In this document: in pieces, positions 1 to 8,980 of the stretch
Layout of the letters: each line of letters opens with the position of its first letter
How positions within the stretch are numbered: position 1 is the stretch's first letter
Origin: Acidobacteriaceae bacterium
Lineage (GTDB): Bacteria > Acidobacteriota > Terriglobia > Bryobacterales > Bryobacteraceae
Assembly (NCBI GenBank): GCA_019233755.1
Contig: JAFAMD010000015.1
Location: 45,158-109,157 of the forward strand
DNA: 64,000 nucleotides
Direction of reading: 5' to 3'
Translations under genes and position numbers: made by a program
Notes under the pieces: generated by a model
What the model saw: the letters and a program-made list of their open reading frames with translations, nothing else
Told to the model about the DNA's origin: nothing
The model's database searches: none

Positions 1-3000
1 ATGCGTAATACTGTCCTGACACTACTCGTTTCAATCGTTCTTGCTGCCCAACTCGCTGCAGCAGCATTCGGCGAGACTACGGCGAACAAGCCTGCCGAAC
101 CCGATGACAACGACGTCTTTCATAATCTGCATTTCCGCAATCTTGGCCCGGCCGCGGCGGGCGGACGCGTCACAGCGGTAACGGGCGTTCCTGGGGATCC
201 CAACATTTACTACGTAGGTGCCGCGGCGGGAGGCGTATACAAGACCGATAACGGTGGCATTACCTGGAAAGCGATCTTCGAGCACGAGGTGACCGCATCA
301 ATCGGCTCCATTGCCCTCGCGCTATCGAACCCGAATTTTGTGTGGGTGGGTACCGGCGAGGCGAATATCCGCAACGACGTGATGGATGGAGCTGGCGTCT
401 ACTTCTCTTCCGATGCTGGGGAGTCCTGGAAATTCATGGGGCTGCGCGACGCCGGGCAAATCTCGCGTGTCCTGGTGGATCCAAAGAATCCGGAGAATGT
501 TTTCGTTGGGGCGCTCGGCCACGCGTGGGGACCCAATAGCGAACGCGGCGTGTTCCGCACATCCGATGGCGGCAAAACCTGGAAGAAGGTGCTCTATGTG
601 GATGACGTGACGGGTGTCGCCGATCTCGCCATGCAGCCCGGCAACCCCGAGGTGCTTTACGCGGCGATGTGGCACGTGCGCCGCTACCCATGGACGCTGG
701 AGGACGGGGGCGAAACGAGCGGCCTCTACCGCACCACCGATGGCGGCGAAACCTGGAAGAAGCTTACGGAGGGCTTGCCGAAGGGACCGCTGGGACGTAT
801 GGCAATCGCTGTAGCGCCCAGCAACCCCAACCATCTGTATGCGTTGGTGACCACGAAGGACGGGGCTGTTCTCTATCAATCGACGGATATGGGAAACCAC
901 TGGAACGAGGTCAGCAACAATCATGCGCTGGATGTGCGCCCGTTCTACTTCTCGCGCCTGGCTGTTTCGCCTGTTGATGAAGACCGCCTCTACTTTCTGT
1001 CGTTTCAGCTAATGGAATCCGATGATGGCGGCAAGACCGCGCATGTGGCCGACCATGGCGTACACCCGGACCATCACGCAATCTGGATCGACCCGCATGA
1101 TTCCGACCGCATGATTCAAGGGAACGATGGCGGCGCATTTCTTACGACCAACGATGGAAAATCGTGGCGCTTTCTCGATTCGCTGCCCATCGAGCAGTTC
1201 TATCAGATAGCCACTGACTCCGAGACCCCCTATCACCTCTGTGGCGGTCTTCAGGATAATAGCGCCTGGTGCGGGCCGTCGACGAATCAGGCGCGCAGCG
1301 GTATCACGAATGCCGATTGGTTCGCCGTGCTTGGCGGCGACGGCGAATATTCGGTGCCGGCGCCCAGCAACCCTGACATTATTTACTCCGACGCGCAGAA
1401 CGGCTATATTGAGCGGCTTGATAAGAAGACGCATCTGTCGCATTTCGTCCGTCCCTATCTGCCGAGTGTTGAAGGTGCTTCCCCGGCTGACCTTAAGTAC
1501 CGCTTCAACTGGACGAGTCCGATCGCAGTTTCCGCGACAGATCCCAACGAGGTGTACCTGGGCGCCAACGTTGTATTCAAAACAATGGACGGCGGCAAAA
1601 CCTGGAATGCAATCAGCGGAGATCTGACGCGCAACGACAAGAGCAAGCAGGTAATCGCCGGTGGCCCCGTCAATCACGACATCAGCGGGGCCGAGACTTA
1701 CGGCACAATTCTTGCCCTTGCGCTCGCTCCGACGGATCCGAACGTGATCTGGGTTGGAACGGATGATGGCTGCGTGCAAGTTACGCGCAACGGCGGCAAA
1801 CAATGGACGCGGGTAGACATCGACATATCCGGTGCTCCGCAGTGGGCCCGCGTGTATCAGATCGGGGTGTCCCCCTTCGAGGCAGGCACTGCATTCGTCG
1901 CTTTCGATGCGCACGAGCTTGATGACCGGCATGCCTACGTATACAAAACCAGCGATTATGGCCGCACATGGCAAAAGATCACCGACGGTCTTCCGGACTC
2001 GCCCGTTTTTGTTGTGCGTGCAGATCCAAATCAGCGCGGCTTTTTGGTGCTGGGGAACGACCAGGGCATTTGGTATTCGGCCGACGCGGGCGGGCACTGG
2101 AAGCAACTAAAAGCAAATTTCCCGACCGCTCCGGTTTTTGATCTGAAATTCGTTAAGGAGTCTCGTGACCTGGTGGTGGCCACACACGGCCGCGGCGCGT
2201 TTATCTTCGATAACCTCCGGCCGATCGAGGAGATGACGGCGACAGCGCAAGCCAGCGACTTTCATCTATTCTCCGCAAGCGATGGGTTCGAGATGCTTCA
2301 TTGGGATGGGGACGAAGGCAATCCGGTAGCGTACTCCGCCCCGAATGCGCCCCGCGGCGCAACTGTCGACTACCTGTTGAAAGCCAAGCTGGAGCCTTCC
2401 GACGAGCAGAAGCAGCGGCATGAAACTCCCGTGAAGATTACCGTCACCGACCGCGAGGGCCACCTCATCGCCACTCACTACGGGCCTTCCAATGCGGGAG
2501 TGAACCGTTTTGTGTGGGATCTGCGTTACAGCGGCATACGGCGGCTGGAATCCACTATTTCGCCGGAACCGCCCGAGCCCGGCGAACCGGAAGAGAGCCG
2601 GTTCTTTACGACTGGTCCGCGAGTACTTCCCGGCGAATACACCATCGAAGTCTCAGTCAACGGCCAGACGCAGAAAACGACCACGCGGGTTTACGCCGAT
2701 CCCAATCTGCACCTCAGCGCCGAAGACCTGCGGGCGCAGATGGAAGCCGCGCTGACGCTGCGCCGTGAAGTCGCTGCTTTGAACGAGATGATTGAGCGCA
2801 TTGACGGCATGCAACACCAGATTGCAGATTTCAAGAAAGATGCCAGCAGGGATCCGGCGATGCGTGACCAGTACGCTCCCCTGTTGCAGCAGGCGAACGC
2901 GCTAGATGACAGGCTGAAGGCTGCCAAGGCTGCTGTTTTGAATCCGAATGTTCAGCACGAAGTTACGGAGGATGACATCCATGCCCTGACCGATCTTCAC

Positions 3001-3243
3001 TCGCATATTGAAGGCCTGGCCGGCGAGATGGCAGATGCTTTCGATCAGCGGCCCACTCCCATGTTCCGCGAAGAGATGGAAAAATATGGCAAACAACTCG
3101 ATGAGCAGCTTGCCGCATTCAATCGTCTGTTGAAAACCGACGTTGCTGCCTACAACAAGGCGGCATATGGCGCCGGAGCTCCAACGGTCTTCGCCGGCAC
3201 GCCGATCACCACGGGGCAGGTAGTAGGCGTACAGGGAAAATAG
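1..3243 (+). CDS. Secreted sortilin/VPS10-like BNR-repeat protein
   Basis: 1080 residues beginning with a signal peptide (positively charged start, hydrophobic stretch, Ala-rich cleavage region near residue 24). The body carries many BNR/Asp-box motifs of the form S/T-x-D-x-G-x-x-W, for example TDNGGITW, SSDAGESW, TSDGGKTW, TTDGGETW, TMDGGKTW and SADAGGHW. These build a beta-propeller as in sortilin/VPS10-type and glycosidase-like exoproteins. The last 300 residues lack the motif and look alpha-helical, with Glu/Lys-rich heptads. Such proteins are common and often multicopy in Acidobacteriota; substrate unknown. The ATG is the first base of the window, so any RBS lies outside; the signal peptide supports this start. 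Its last codons are echoed at 4375-4405. Confidence 0.85.
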   Translation: MRNTVLTLLVSIVLAAQLAAAAFGETTANKPAEPDDNDVFHNLHFRNLGPAAAGGRVTAVTGVPGDPNIYYVGAAAGGVYKTDNGGITWKAIFEHEVTASIGSIALALSNPNFVWVGTGEANIRNDVMDGAGVYFSSDAGESWKFMGLRDAGQISRVLVDPKNPENVFVGALGHAWGPNSERGVFRTSDGGKTWKKVLYVDDVTGVADLAMQPGNPEVLYAAMWHVRRYPWTLEDGGETSGLYRTTDGGETWKKLTEGLPKGPLGRMAIAVAPSNPNHLYALVTTKDGAVLYQSTDMGNHWNEVSNNHALDVRPFYFSRLAVSPVDEDRLYFLSFQLMESDDGGKTAHVADHGVHPDHHAIWIDPHDSDRMIQGNDGGAFLTTNDGKSWRFLDSLPIEQFYQIATDSETPYHLCGGLQDNSAWCGPSTNQARSGITNADWFAVLGGDGEYSVPAPSNPDIIYSDAQNGYIERLDKKTHLSHFVRPYLPSVEGASPADLKYRFNWTSPIAVSATDPNEVYLGANVVFKTMDGGKTWNAISGDLTRNDKSKQVIAGGPVNHDISGAETYGTILALALAPTDPNVIWVGTDDGCVQVTRNGGKQWTRVDIDISGAPQWARVYQIGVSPFEAGTAFVAFDAHELDDRHAYVYKTSDYGRTWQKITDGLPDSPVFVVRADPNQRGFLVLGNDQGIWYSADAGGHWKQLKANFPTAPVFDLKFVKESRDLVVATHGRGAFIFDNLRPIEEMTATAQASDFHLFSASDGFEMLHWDGDEGNPVAYSAPNAPRGATVDYLLKAKLEPSDEQKQRHETPVKITVTDREGHLIATHYGPSNAGVNRFVWDLRYSGIRRLESTISPEPPEPGEPEESRFFTTGPRVLPGEYTIEVSVNGQTQKTTTRVYADPNLHLSAEDLRAQMEAALTLRREVAALNEMIERIDGMQHQIADFKKDASRDPAMRDQYAPLLQQANALDDRLKAAKAAVLNPNVQHEVTEDDIHALTDLHSHIEGLAGEMADAFDQRPTPMFREEMEKYGKQLDEQLAAFNRLLKTDVAAYNKAAYGAGAPTVFAGTPITTGQVVGVQGK

Positions 3244-3253
3244 CGTTCGGTCC
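3223..3253 (+). repeat. 31-bp repeat, copy 1 (3' end of BNR-repeat gene)
   Basis: This stretch spans the last codons, the TAG stop and ten bases beyond the stop of the gene at 1-3243. It matches 4375-4405 at 29 of 31 positions (G/T and T/C differences). Confidence 0.8.
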
Positions 3254-3269
3254 GTTTTGGTTGGGCTTG

Positions 3270-4118
3270 ATGAAAACATTGGCTGACGATAAATTCTCAC
3301 TACCTTCACGGGTAAGTTCGGGAGTGCCCTACTGTCGCAGTGCCGCTTTCATCGGCTTCCTCCTTGCAAGCACCGCCTGGGCGCAAGCCGGCCCGGGTAA
3401 TGAAGTTTGGGACCGGCTTCTTCAGGATGCATACGCGGACCATGTGAAGCATCTTCGCGATGTGCTCCCCGAGCATTCAGCGCTGCCGCCAACGGCGGAC
3501 CTTTCCAAACCGCAGACGGATCCCCGCGAGGCGGGCCGACTTTGGGAGGATCGGTTCACAGGCAGCATGGGAGTCAGGGAGCACATCGATCCCGGACTAC
3601 GAGTGCCTTCGGAAGCGACCTCCATCTCTCTCACAACAACGGAGTATGCAACTCCGGGCTGGGCTCTGCCCGTACATGAATGCGATGCAATCCTCGTGGG
3701 TGTTCCGACAGCGGGTTCAGTTCACATCTCATACAACCAACGTTTTGTTTATTCCACCTTTTTCGTCAGAGTCGAAAAGGTTCTGAAGGCGAAGAACAAG
3801 AACGAATTTCGGGAAGGCAATCAAATCATCACTGCCGAACTGGGAGGGACTGTTCGTTACCCGTCCGGTCACGAGGCAACGTTCATCCTGGCGGGGAGAG
3901 GATTCATCGAGACAGGGAAGCAATATTTTCTGTTTGTCTGGAAACCAATCCGATCCGATAAGACCTACATGACGGCCGAAGCCTATGTTATCGAGGAGGG
4001 CAAGGTGTTTCCCGTGAATCTCGATTTTAACGAATCGTGGTACGAAAAAGGAGTGTCGCTTCCCGATTTCAGAGCCAAGCTAAAGGCCGCTCTGGAAGAA
4101 GACACAAACGCCAACTGA
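3270..4118 (+). CDS. Hypothetical secreted protein
   Basis: 282 residues from the ATG at 3270; a TTG at 3261 in frame would add three residues. The first 40 residues form a long signal peptide with a hydrophobic core (AAFIGFLLASTAWA) and an Ala-x-Ala-like site. The mature part has no motif I recognise; the C-terminal half (after about residue 130) looks beta-rich. It starts 26 bases after the BNR-repeat gene and could be co-transcribed with it. The gene is bracketed by 31-bp near-identical repeats (3223-3253 and 4375-4405), which suggests it entered this place by a duplication or recombination event. Confidence 0.6.
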   Translation: MKTLADDKFSLPSRVSSGVPYCRSAAFIGFLLASTAWAQAGPGNEVWDRLLQDAYADHVKHLRDVLPEHSALPPTADLSKPQTDPREAGRLWEDRFTGSMGVREHIDPGLRVPSEATSISLTTTEYATPGWALPVHECDAILVGVPTAGSVHISYNQRFVYSTFFVRVEKVLKAKNKNEFREGNQIITAELGGTVRYPSGHEATFILAGRGFIETGKQYFLFVWKPIRSDKTYMTAEAYVIEEGKVFPVNLDFNESWYEKGVSLPDFRAKLKAALEEDTNAN

Positions 4119-4412
4119 CGGGATACAGGGCTGAGGCCAAGCATCGGGTGGGAGCATCGAGGGGAAACAAAACCGAAAACCGCCGCTAGATAGATCCGTG
4201 TGGCCGGACACACTCAGGCCTGCTCAAAGACGCACACCAAGTGTTGCGGCGTCGAATCCGCTTCGCGCTTCGATTAGCCGACCGCTCGACAGTAAGACAC
4301 CGACTCGTTGCCCGGCTGCTTTTTCCGCTCCGGTTCTGCGGCCGCCAACCCCGCTGTGGCCCACTGGCCGGGCGGTAGGCGTACAGGTAAAATAGCGTCC
4401 GGTCCCATCGCA
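4119..4412. other. Intergenic stretch with vestigial gene end
   Basis: No complete gene. A 65-codon open frame (4198-4395, plus strand) ends in the residues VGVQVK followed by a stop, echoing VGVQGK and the stop at the end of the BNR-repeat gene. This is best read as the decayed 3' end of a paralogue; the rest of the frame has no recognisable homology. Confidence 0.5.
4375..4405 (+). repeat. 31-bp repeat, copy 2
   Basis: Second copy of 3223-3253 (29/31 identical), same orientation, again with an in-frame TAG. It lies just before the PadR operator region. Confidence 0.8.
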
Positions 4413-4459
4413 GTCTACGGGTGTAGACTTTCTATAGGCTAGCATGTAGAATGTCTACA
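4413..4459. promoter_or_regulatory. Two palindromic operator candidates for PadR
   Basis: Two dyads share the half-site GTAGA/TCTAC. The first is GTCTAC-N4-GTAGAC at 4413-4428. The second is TGTAGA-ATG-TCTACA at 4445-4459, whose centre is the ATG of padR. A possible -10 element (TATAGG, 4433-4438) lies between them. The layout fits autorepression of the padR/permease pair, as is usual for PadR proteins; binding itself is inferred. Confidence 0.6.
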
Positions 4460-4822
4460 CACCGAATGCCTTCTGAAAAATATCAAAACCGTATCGAGCT
4501 TCTCCAGGGCACGCTCGACATGCTGATCCTGCAAACGCTGCAATGGGGACCGCAGCATGGGTATGGAATTGCGAACGCGATTCGCTGCAATTCCGGAGAC
4601 TTGCTCCGTGTAGAGACCGGTTCGCTTTATCCCGCCCTGCACCGGCTGGAAAAGCAAGGATGGCTGAAGTCCGAGTGGAAGCAGACAGAGGCCGGGCAGC
4701 GGGCAAAGTTTTATCGAGTAACGCCTGCAGGTAAGAAACAACTTGTTTCGGAACGGGATCGCTGGGCGCAGTTGGTCGGCGCGATCGCCGGCGTGCTGAA
4801 TCCGGCAACAAGCGAGGAGTGA
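4451..4822 (+). CDS. PadR family transcriptional regulator
   Basis: 123 residues. The N-terminal winged helix shows the PadR signature: GTLDMLILQTL, then HGYGIANAI and the wing region TGSLYPALHRLEKQGWL. It is the short PadR type seen next to acidobacterial permeases. The ATG at 4451 sits in the middle of a palindrome and has no Shine-Dalgarno, so either the mRNA is leaderless or translation starts at Met6 (4466). The gene ends three bases before the permease gene, so the two form an operon. Likely role: repression of the transporter in response to an unknown ligand. Confidence 0.9.
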   Translation: MSTHRMPSEKYQNRIELLQGTLDMLILQTLQWGPQHGYGIANAIRCNSGDLLRVETGSLYPALHRLEKQGWLKSEWKQTEAGQRAKFYRVTPAGKKQLVSERDRWAQLVGAIAGVLNPATSEE

Positions 4823-4825
4823 GGT

Positions 4826-7546
4826 ATGCCTTTCTGGCCCCAGCGCAAGCGCAACCGTCGCGAGCGGGATTTTGACGAGGAGATCAACTGCCATTTGAGA
4901 ATGGCCGTTCGCGACCGAATGGAACGCGGCGAATCCATTCAGGATGCGCGAGCCGGAGCCCGGCAGGAATTCGGCAACGTGGGTTTGATCAAGGATGTGA
5001 CGCGTGAAATCTGGGGTTGGGGTTCCGTTGAGCGCCTGCTGCAAGACGTCCGCTATGCGGGTCGACTTTTACGGAAGAGCCCTGGCTTTGCAGCCGTCGC
5101 GATACTCTCGATCGCTTTGGGAGTTGGCGCGAATACCGCGATTTTTAGCTTGATTGACGCAGTGCTGCTGAAATCGCTGCCGGTCCGGAATCCCAACGAA
5201 CTGGCGGCAGTGGGCGATCCTTCTCGTACGGGCGGCGTGTCCAGCGGTGGCGGTCGGGTGGACATGTTCTCGTATCCGTTCTTTTTGCGCTTTAAGGCGC
5301 AGAATCAGGCATTCAGCGACGTCTATGCGACGGGACGCTCGGAACATCTCGACGTCCTCCTGCCGAACGGAACGGCTGCCACGAGCAATGCCGGCCCCAG
5401 CGCCCGATTCGTGACCGGCAATTATTTCTCCGTCCTGGGTGTGCCGGCCATCCTCGGCCGGCCGTTCACTGAGGAGGAAGTGCGTGTGCCCGGAACGGCG
5501 CCGGCTGTCGTGATCAGCTTCGGGTACTGGGAGCGGCAGTTCGGGCGCGACCCCAATGTGATTGGCCAGAAGCTGATTGTGAACGGCTCGAAATTCACCG
5601 TCATCGGAGTAACCCCGCCTGACTTCTCGGGCGATATCGTTGGACGTCCGACCGACATCTGGTTTCCGATTACGATGCAGGCGCAGGCGAATCCGGGTCA
5701 CGATTACCTCAAACAGGCAGGCGTGAGCTGGCTTTTGATTATGGGCCGGCTAAAACCAGGCGTCCCGCTTGCGCAGGCGAGCGCTGAAACGCAGGTGCTT
5801 GGGAGGCAGTTTTTCGCGGAGCTCAACAAGAACGATTCAACTGCCGAGGAACTCCAGGCGCTGCTCAAGAAGAAGATCGAGGTCACCCCTGGAGCGAAGG
5901 GTTTCTCGCGGCTGCGGCATGATTTTTCCCGGCCACTTTTGACGTTGATGTGCATTGTGGGCGTGGTTTTGCTGATCTGCTGTGCAAACGTCGCGAACCT
6001 GCAATTAGCGCGAGCCGCCAGCCGGGGACGCGAAATGGGGCTGCGGCTTGCCGTCGGTGCAGGGACCATGCGGCTGGTTCGTCAACTCCTGACGGAAAGC
6101 CTGCTGCTTTCGATTGCCGGAGGTGTGGTCGGGCTTTTCTTTGCGTTCTGGGGATGCCGGTTGCTGTTGCAGCTTGTGTCGGCAGACAATCACGTATCAC
6201 TTGACGTGCATCTCGACGCTGCAATTCTTCTGTTTACGATCGCGACGGCCGTGCTGGCGGGATTATTGTTTGGCTTTGCTCCCGCTTTGCAGACCAGGCG
6301 GCTCGATCTGGTCTCCAGCTTGAAGGAGAGCAAATCCGGGCAGTTCCAGGGATTCGCACCGCGCTTCGGAAGGGCACTGATAGTTTGTCAAATTGTTTTT
6401 TCCCTGTTACTGCTGGTGGGGGCCGGATTGTTCATCCGCACGCTGCAGAATCTGGAGAGAGTGGATGTGGGCTACACGCGGACAGGGCTCGTCGTCGCCC
6501 GGGTCGACCCTATCAGTGGCGGGTATGCCGACAAGGATGTGAATGCGCTCATAAGGCGGCTACTCGGTAAGCTTGAAACGTTGCCTGGAGTTGAATCTGT
6601 CAGTGTCTCCGAAAACGGGCTCTTCAGCGGCACCTACTCCTCATCCAATATCGATGTCGAAGGCTACGTTCCGCATACTCTGGCGGACAAGTCGAATGAT
6701 TCGGACCGCGTCGGGCCGCACTATTTCGAAACAGTGGGTACACCCGTCATCGTGGGGCGCGGCATTGAATCGCAGGACGCAGAGAATGGTGCCAAAGTCG
6801 CAGTCATCAATGAGAAGATGGCGCGGTTCTACTTCCCCAACGAAAATCCGGTGGGCCGGCATCTCTTCGACGGAGAAGGCGCAAAGAGATTCGCGATTAC
6901 GATCGTGGGCGTTGTTGGTGATGCGAAGCAGAGTCAATTACGGCTGCCCGCTCCGCGACGATACTACACACCAATACAGCAGCACAGCCCTGACGACCCG
7001 GTGGCAATTTTGAATTTCGAAATTCGGACTCGTGGATTGCCGTCTTCTGCTGTTCTCAAAGAACTGCGCCCGGCAATTAAGAGCGTGAATGCTAACTTGC
7101 CGATTCTCGACACAAATACCGCTGACGATCTGATAGGCCAGGATCTGGACCAGGAGAAACTCGTCGCCAGGCTCTCCGGTTTCTTCGGGTTACTGGCGCT
7201 GGCGCTTTCCGGAATCGGGCTGTATGGAGTAATGTCCTATCTCACGGTCAGGCGGCGTACTGAGATTGGAATTCGCATGGCATTGGGCGCCAGGCGATGG
7301 ACGGTCATCGGAATGGTGCTGCGCGAGACCTTCCGGCTGGTTGCCGCCGGCATCGCGATAGGCCTGGTGCTCTCGCAGGCGGCTGCCGCGATCCTCGAAA
7401 AGAGCTTGTTCGGGTTATCTGCCTTTGATCCGCTGACTGTAACTCTTGCCGTTCTGGTCATTATTCTCGCCGCGGTAATGGCGACCTACCTTCCAGCCTG
7501 GCGAGCTTCGCGGATCGACCCGATGATTGCTTTGCGTTACGAATAG
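4826..7546 (+). CDS. ADOP family ABC transporter permease (MacB/FtsX type)
   Basis: 906 residues. A cytoplasmic N-terminus of about 75 residues (DEEINCHLRMAVRDRMERGES) typical of acidobacterial duplicated orphan permeases comes first. Then comes a first transmembrane segment (about 87-108), a MacB periplasmic core domain and an FtsX unit with three helices around 370-480. A second core/FtsX unit follows, with helices near 775-900. No ATPase gene is adjacent, as is usual for this family. The second half contains the FtsX signature region RRRTEIGIRMALGARR. Likely function: mechanotransmission-type export or envelope stress handling, substrate unknown. Co-transcribed with padR. Confidence 0.9.
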   Translation: MPFWPQRKRNRRERDFDEEINCHLRMAVRDRMERGESIQDARAGARQEFGNVGLIKDVTREIWGWGSVERLLQDVRYAGRLLRKSPGFAAVAILSIALGVGANTAIFSLIDAVLLKSLPVRNPNELAAVGDPSRTGGVSSGGGRVDMFSYPFFLRFKAQNQAFSDVYATGRSEHLDVLLPNGTAATSNAGPSARFVTGNYFSVLGVPAILGRPFTEEEVRVPGTAPAVVISFGYWERQFGRDPNVIGQKLIVNGSKFTVIGVTPPDFSGDIVGRPTDIWFPITMQAQANPGHDYLKQAGVSWLLIMGRLKPGVPLAQASAETQVLGRQFFAELNKNDSTAEELQALLKKKIEVTPGAKGFSRLRHDFSRPLLTLMCIVGVVLLICCANVANLQLARAASRGREMGLRLAVGAGTMRLVRQLLTESLLLSIAGGVVGLFFAFWGCRLLLQLVSADNHVSLDVHLDAAILLFTIATAVLAGLLFGFAPALQTRRLDLVSSLKESKSGQFQGFAPRFGRALIVCQIVFSLLLLVGAGLFIRTLQNLERVDVGYTRTGLVVARVDPISGGYADKDVNALIRRLLGKLETLPGVESVSVSENGLFSGTYSSSNIDVEGYVPHTLADKSNDSDRVGPHYFETVGTPVIVGRGIESQDAENGAKVAVINEKMARFYFPNENPVGRHLFDGEGAKRFAITIVGVVGDAKQSQLRLPAPRRYYTPIQQHSPDDPVAILNFEIRTRGLPSSAVLKELRPAIKSVNANLPILDTNTADDLIGQDLDQEKLVARLSGFFGLLALALSGIGLYGVMSYLTVRRRTEIGIRMALGARRWTVIGMVLRETFRLVAAGIAIGLVLSQAAAAILEKSLFGLSAFDPLTVTLAVLVIILAAVMATYLPAWRASRIDPMIALRYE

Positions 7547-7571
7547 CGCCATTTCGATAAATAGAACGGCG

Positions 7572-8399
7572 TCAGATCCACCAGCGCTCCGGGTGTGAAC
7601 CAGGCTCGGCCAGTTCGCCCAAAGCAGAGGCGTTTATGTGCTCCGGGCGGCAGACCCAGCATTGCCAGTCGCCTTGCTCGAGCATCTCCTCGAAGACGAA
7701 GCGCTTGGGCTGGTTCTCGCGGATAAAGCCGGATATGATGACGAGGCCGCCCGGCTTGGTCACTCGCTTCAGCTCCGAGGCGATGCGATCGAGCACCCGG
7801 GGCGTGATATTCGCGATGGTTACATCGGCCGTAGACTCGCAGACTGCATCGGCGGAGCCGATGAACAGGGGAGCGCGCACATGTAAGCGTGCGACGGTGA
7901 GTGCGTCGAAGTCAATGTCGCACCCGACCATTTGGCCTGCTCCAAGAAGTCCCGCCGCGGCGAGCAGGATACCCGAGCCGCAGCCGACATCAAACACCGC
8001 ATCGCCGTGCTTGAGATGCTTCTCGAGCGCCTGGATGCAGAGTTGCGTGGTCTCATGCCGTCCGGTTCCAAAGGCCGTGCTGGCATTGATTTCAAGCCGG
8101 AAGCGGCCTGCCGGAGCAGGGGTGGAGATCCACGGCGGCGCAATGTAAAAGCGCTCTCCGGCAAGCACGGGTTCCCAGTCGTCCTGCTGGAAATGCGCCG
8201 GGTCAATCGGTTCTTCCGGCCGCACGGTGCTCGGGTTCCCGCCGAAAGCTGCGGCAATTTCGGCGGCGCTGACCGTGTCCTCGAAAAACGCCCGCAAGCC
8301 ATCCGCTTCTTCGACAATTCCGCAGGTACCCCGTTCCCACAGGTCTGCGATTAGAGTATCTTTATCACCGGTGCCGGTTGAGAAAAAAATCGACCACAA
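7572..8399 (-). CDS. prmA: Ribosomal protein L11 methyltransferase
   Basis: 275 residues. The C-terminal class I SAM-methyltransferase domain shows the PrmA order: FGTGRHETTQLCIQAL, then motif I (VFDVGCGSGILLAAA), CDIDFDALTVA, and the N-I-T-P variant (TIANITPRVL) of the family's usual NILA. The N-terminal domain corresponds to the L11-recognition module. PrmA trimethylates L11 on several amino groups. It is convergent with the permease (25 bp gap) and divergent from the DinB-like gene. Confidence 0.88.
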   Translation of the reverse strand: MWSIFFSTGTGDKDTLIADLWERGTCGIVEEADGLRAFFEDTVSAAEIAAAFGGNPSTVRPEEPIDPAHFQQDDWEPVLAGERFYIAPPWISTPAPAGRFRLEINASTAFGTGRHETTQLCIQALEKHLKHGDAVFDVGCGSGILLAAAGLLGAGQMVGCDIDFDALTVARLHVRAPLFIGSADAVCESTADVTIANITPRVLDRIASELKRVTKPGGLVIISGFIRENQPKRFVFEEMLEQGDWQCWVCRPEHINASALGELAEPGSHPERWWI

Positions 8400-8429
8400 G
8401 ACTCCAGTTTAGTGGCGAGCGGAGGGAAG

Positions 8430-8900
8430 ATGACGGAACAACTTGCAGAGGCCTGGCGGATCAACAATCGAATCAACCTGTTTCTGCTTGAAAACATCAG
8501 CGACCAGGGTATGAAGAGCACCACCTCTGCGCGCGGAGGCCGCGACGTCGCGCGGCAGTTCGCGCATATGCACAACAACCGTATTGAGTGGCTGGAAAAT
8601 CACGGCCCACGCAACGCGGCGGAGGGTCTGCAGCAATTCGACGCCAAATACAGTCCTGGTAAGGAGGAGTTGAAGCGCGCCCTTGTGGCGTCAGGCGACG
8701 CTGTCGAACGCTGCCTGACCCAGGCGATGCAATCTGATGGGAAATTGCGGGCCTGGAAGTGTGGTGTACTTGCGGCCTATGGCTACCACGTTTCGCATGA
8801 GAGCCACCACCGCGGCAGCATTCTGTTGACGCTGAAGCTGACCGGAAACAGGCTGGACCAGGCCGTCGCCTACGCCATCTGGGACTGGAATAACCGGTAA
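8430..8900 (+). CDS. DinB family protein
   Basis: 156 residues from the ATG at 8430, which has a strong Shine-Dalgarno (GGAGGGAAG) immediately upstream; a GTG at 8412 is in frame but lies before that site. The sequence fits the DinB/YfiT four-helix fold: ARQFAHMHNNRIEWLE near the N-terminus and GYHVSHESHHRGSILLTLK near the C-terminus, giving the usual three metal-binding histidines. Members are metal-dependent thiol transferases or damage-induced proteins; the exact reaction here is unknown. Confidence 0.8.
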   Translation: MTEQLAEAWRINNRINLFLLENISDQGMKSTTSARGGRDVARQFAHMHNNRIEWLENHGPRNAAEGLQQFDAKYSPGKEELKRALVASGDAVERCLTQAMQSDGKLRAWKCGVLAAYGYHVSHESHHRGSILLTLKLTGNRLDQAVAYAIWDWNNR

Positions 8901-8980
8901 GCTCCAGCGCACGGGCTTTGGGATATACTCGGAACCCGGCGCCGGCGGAGGTTGCCGGCTGAACGCGGCCGGAGGTGATC

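Noticed and set aside
1009..2106. 365-codon open frame on the minus strand inside the BNR-repeat gene
   Set aside because: Codon-bias shadow of the plus-strand gene; no motif, no RBS, no domain similarity.
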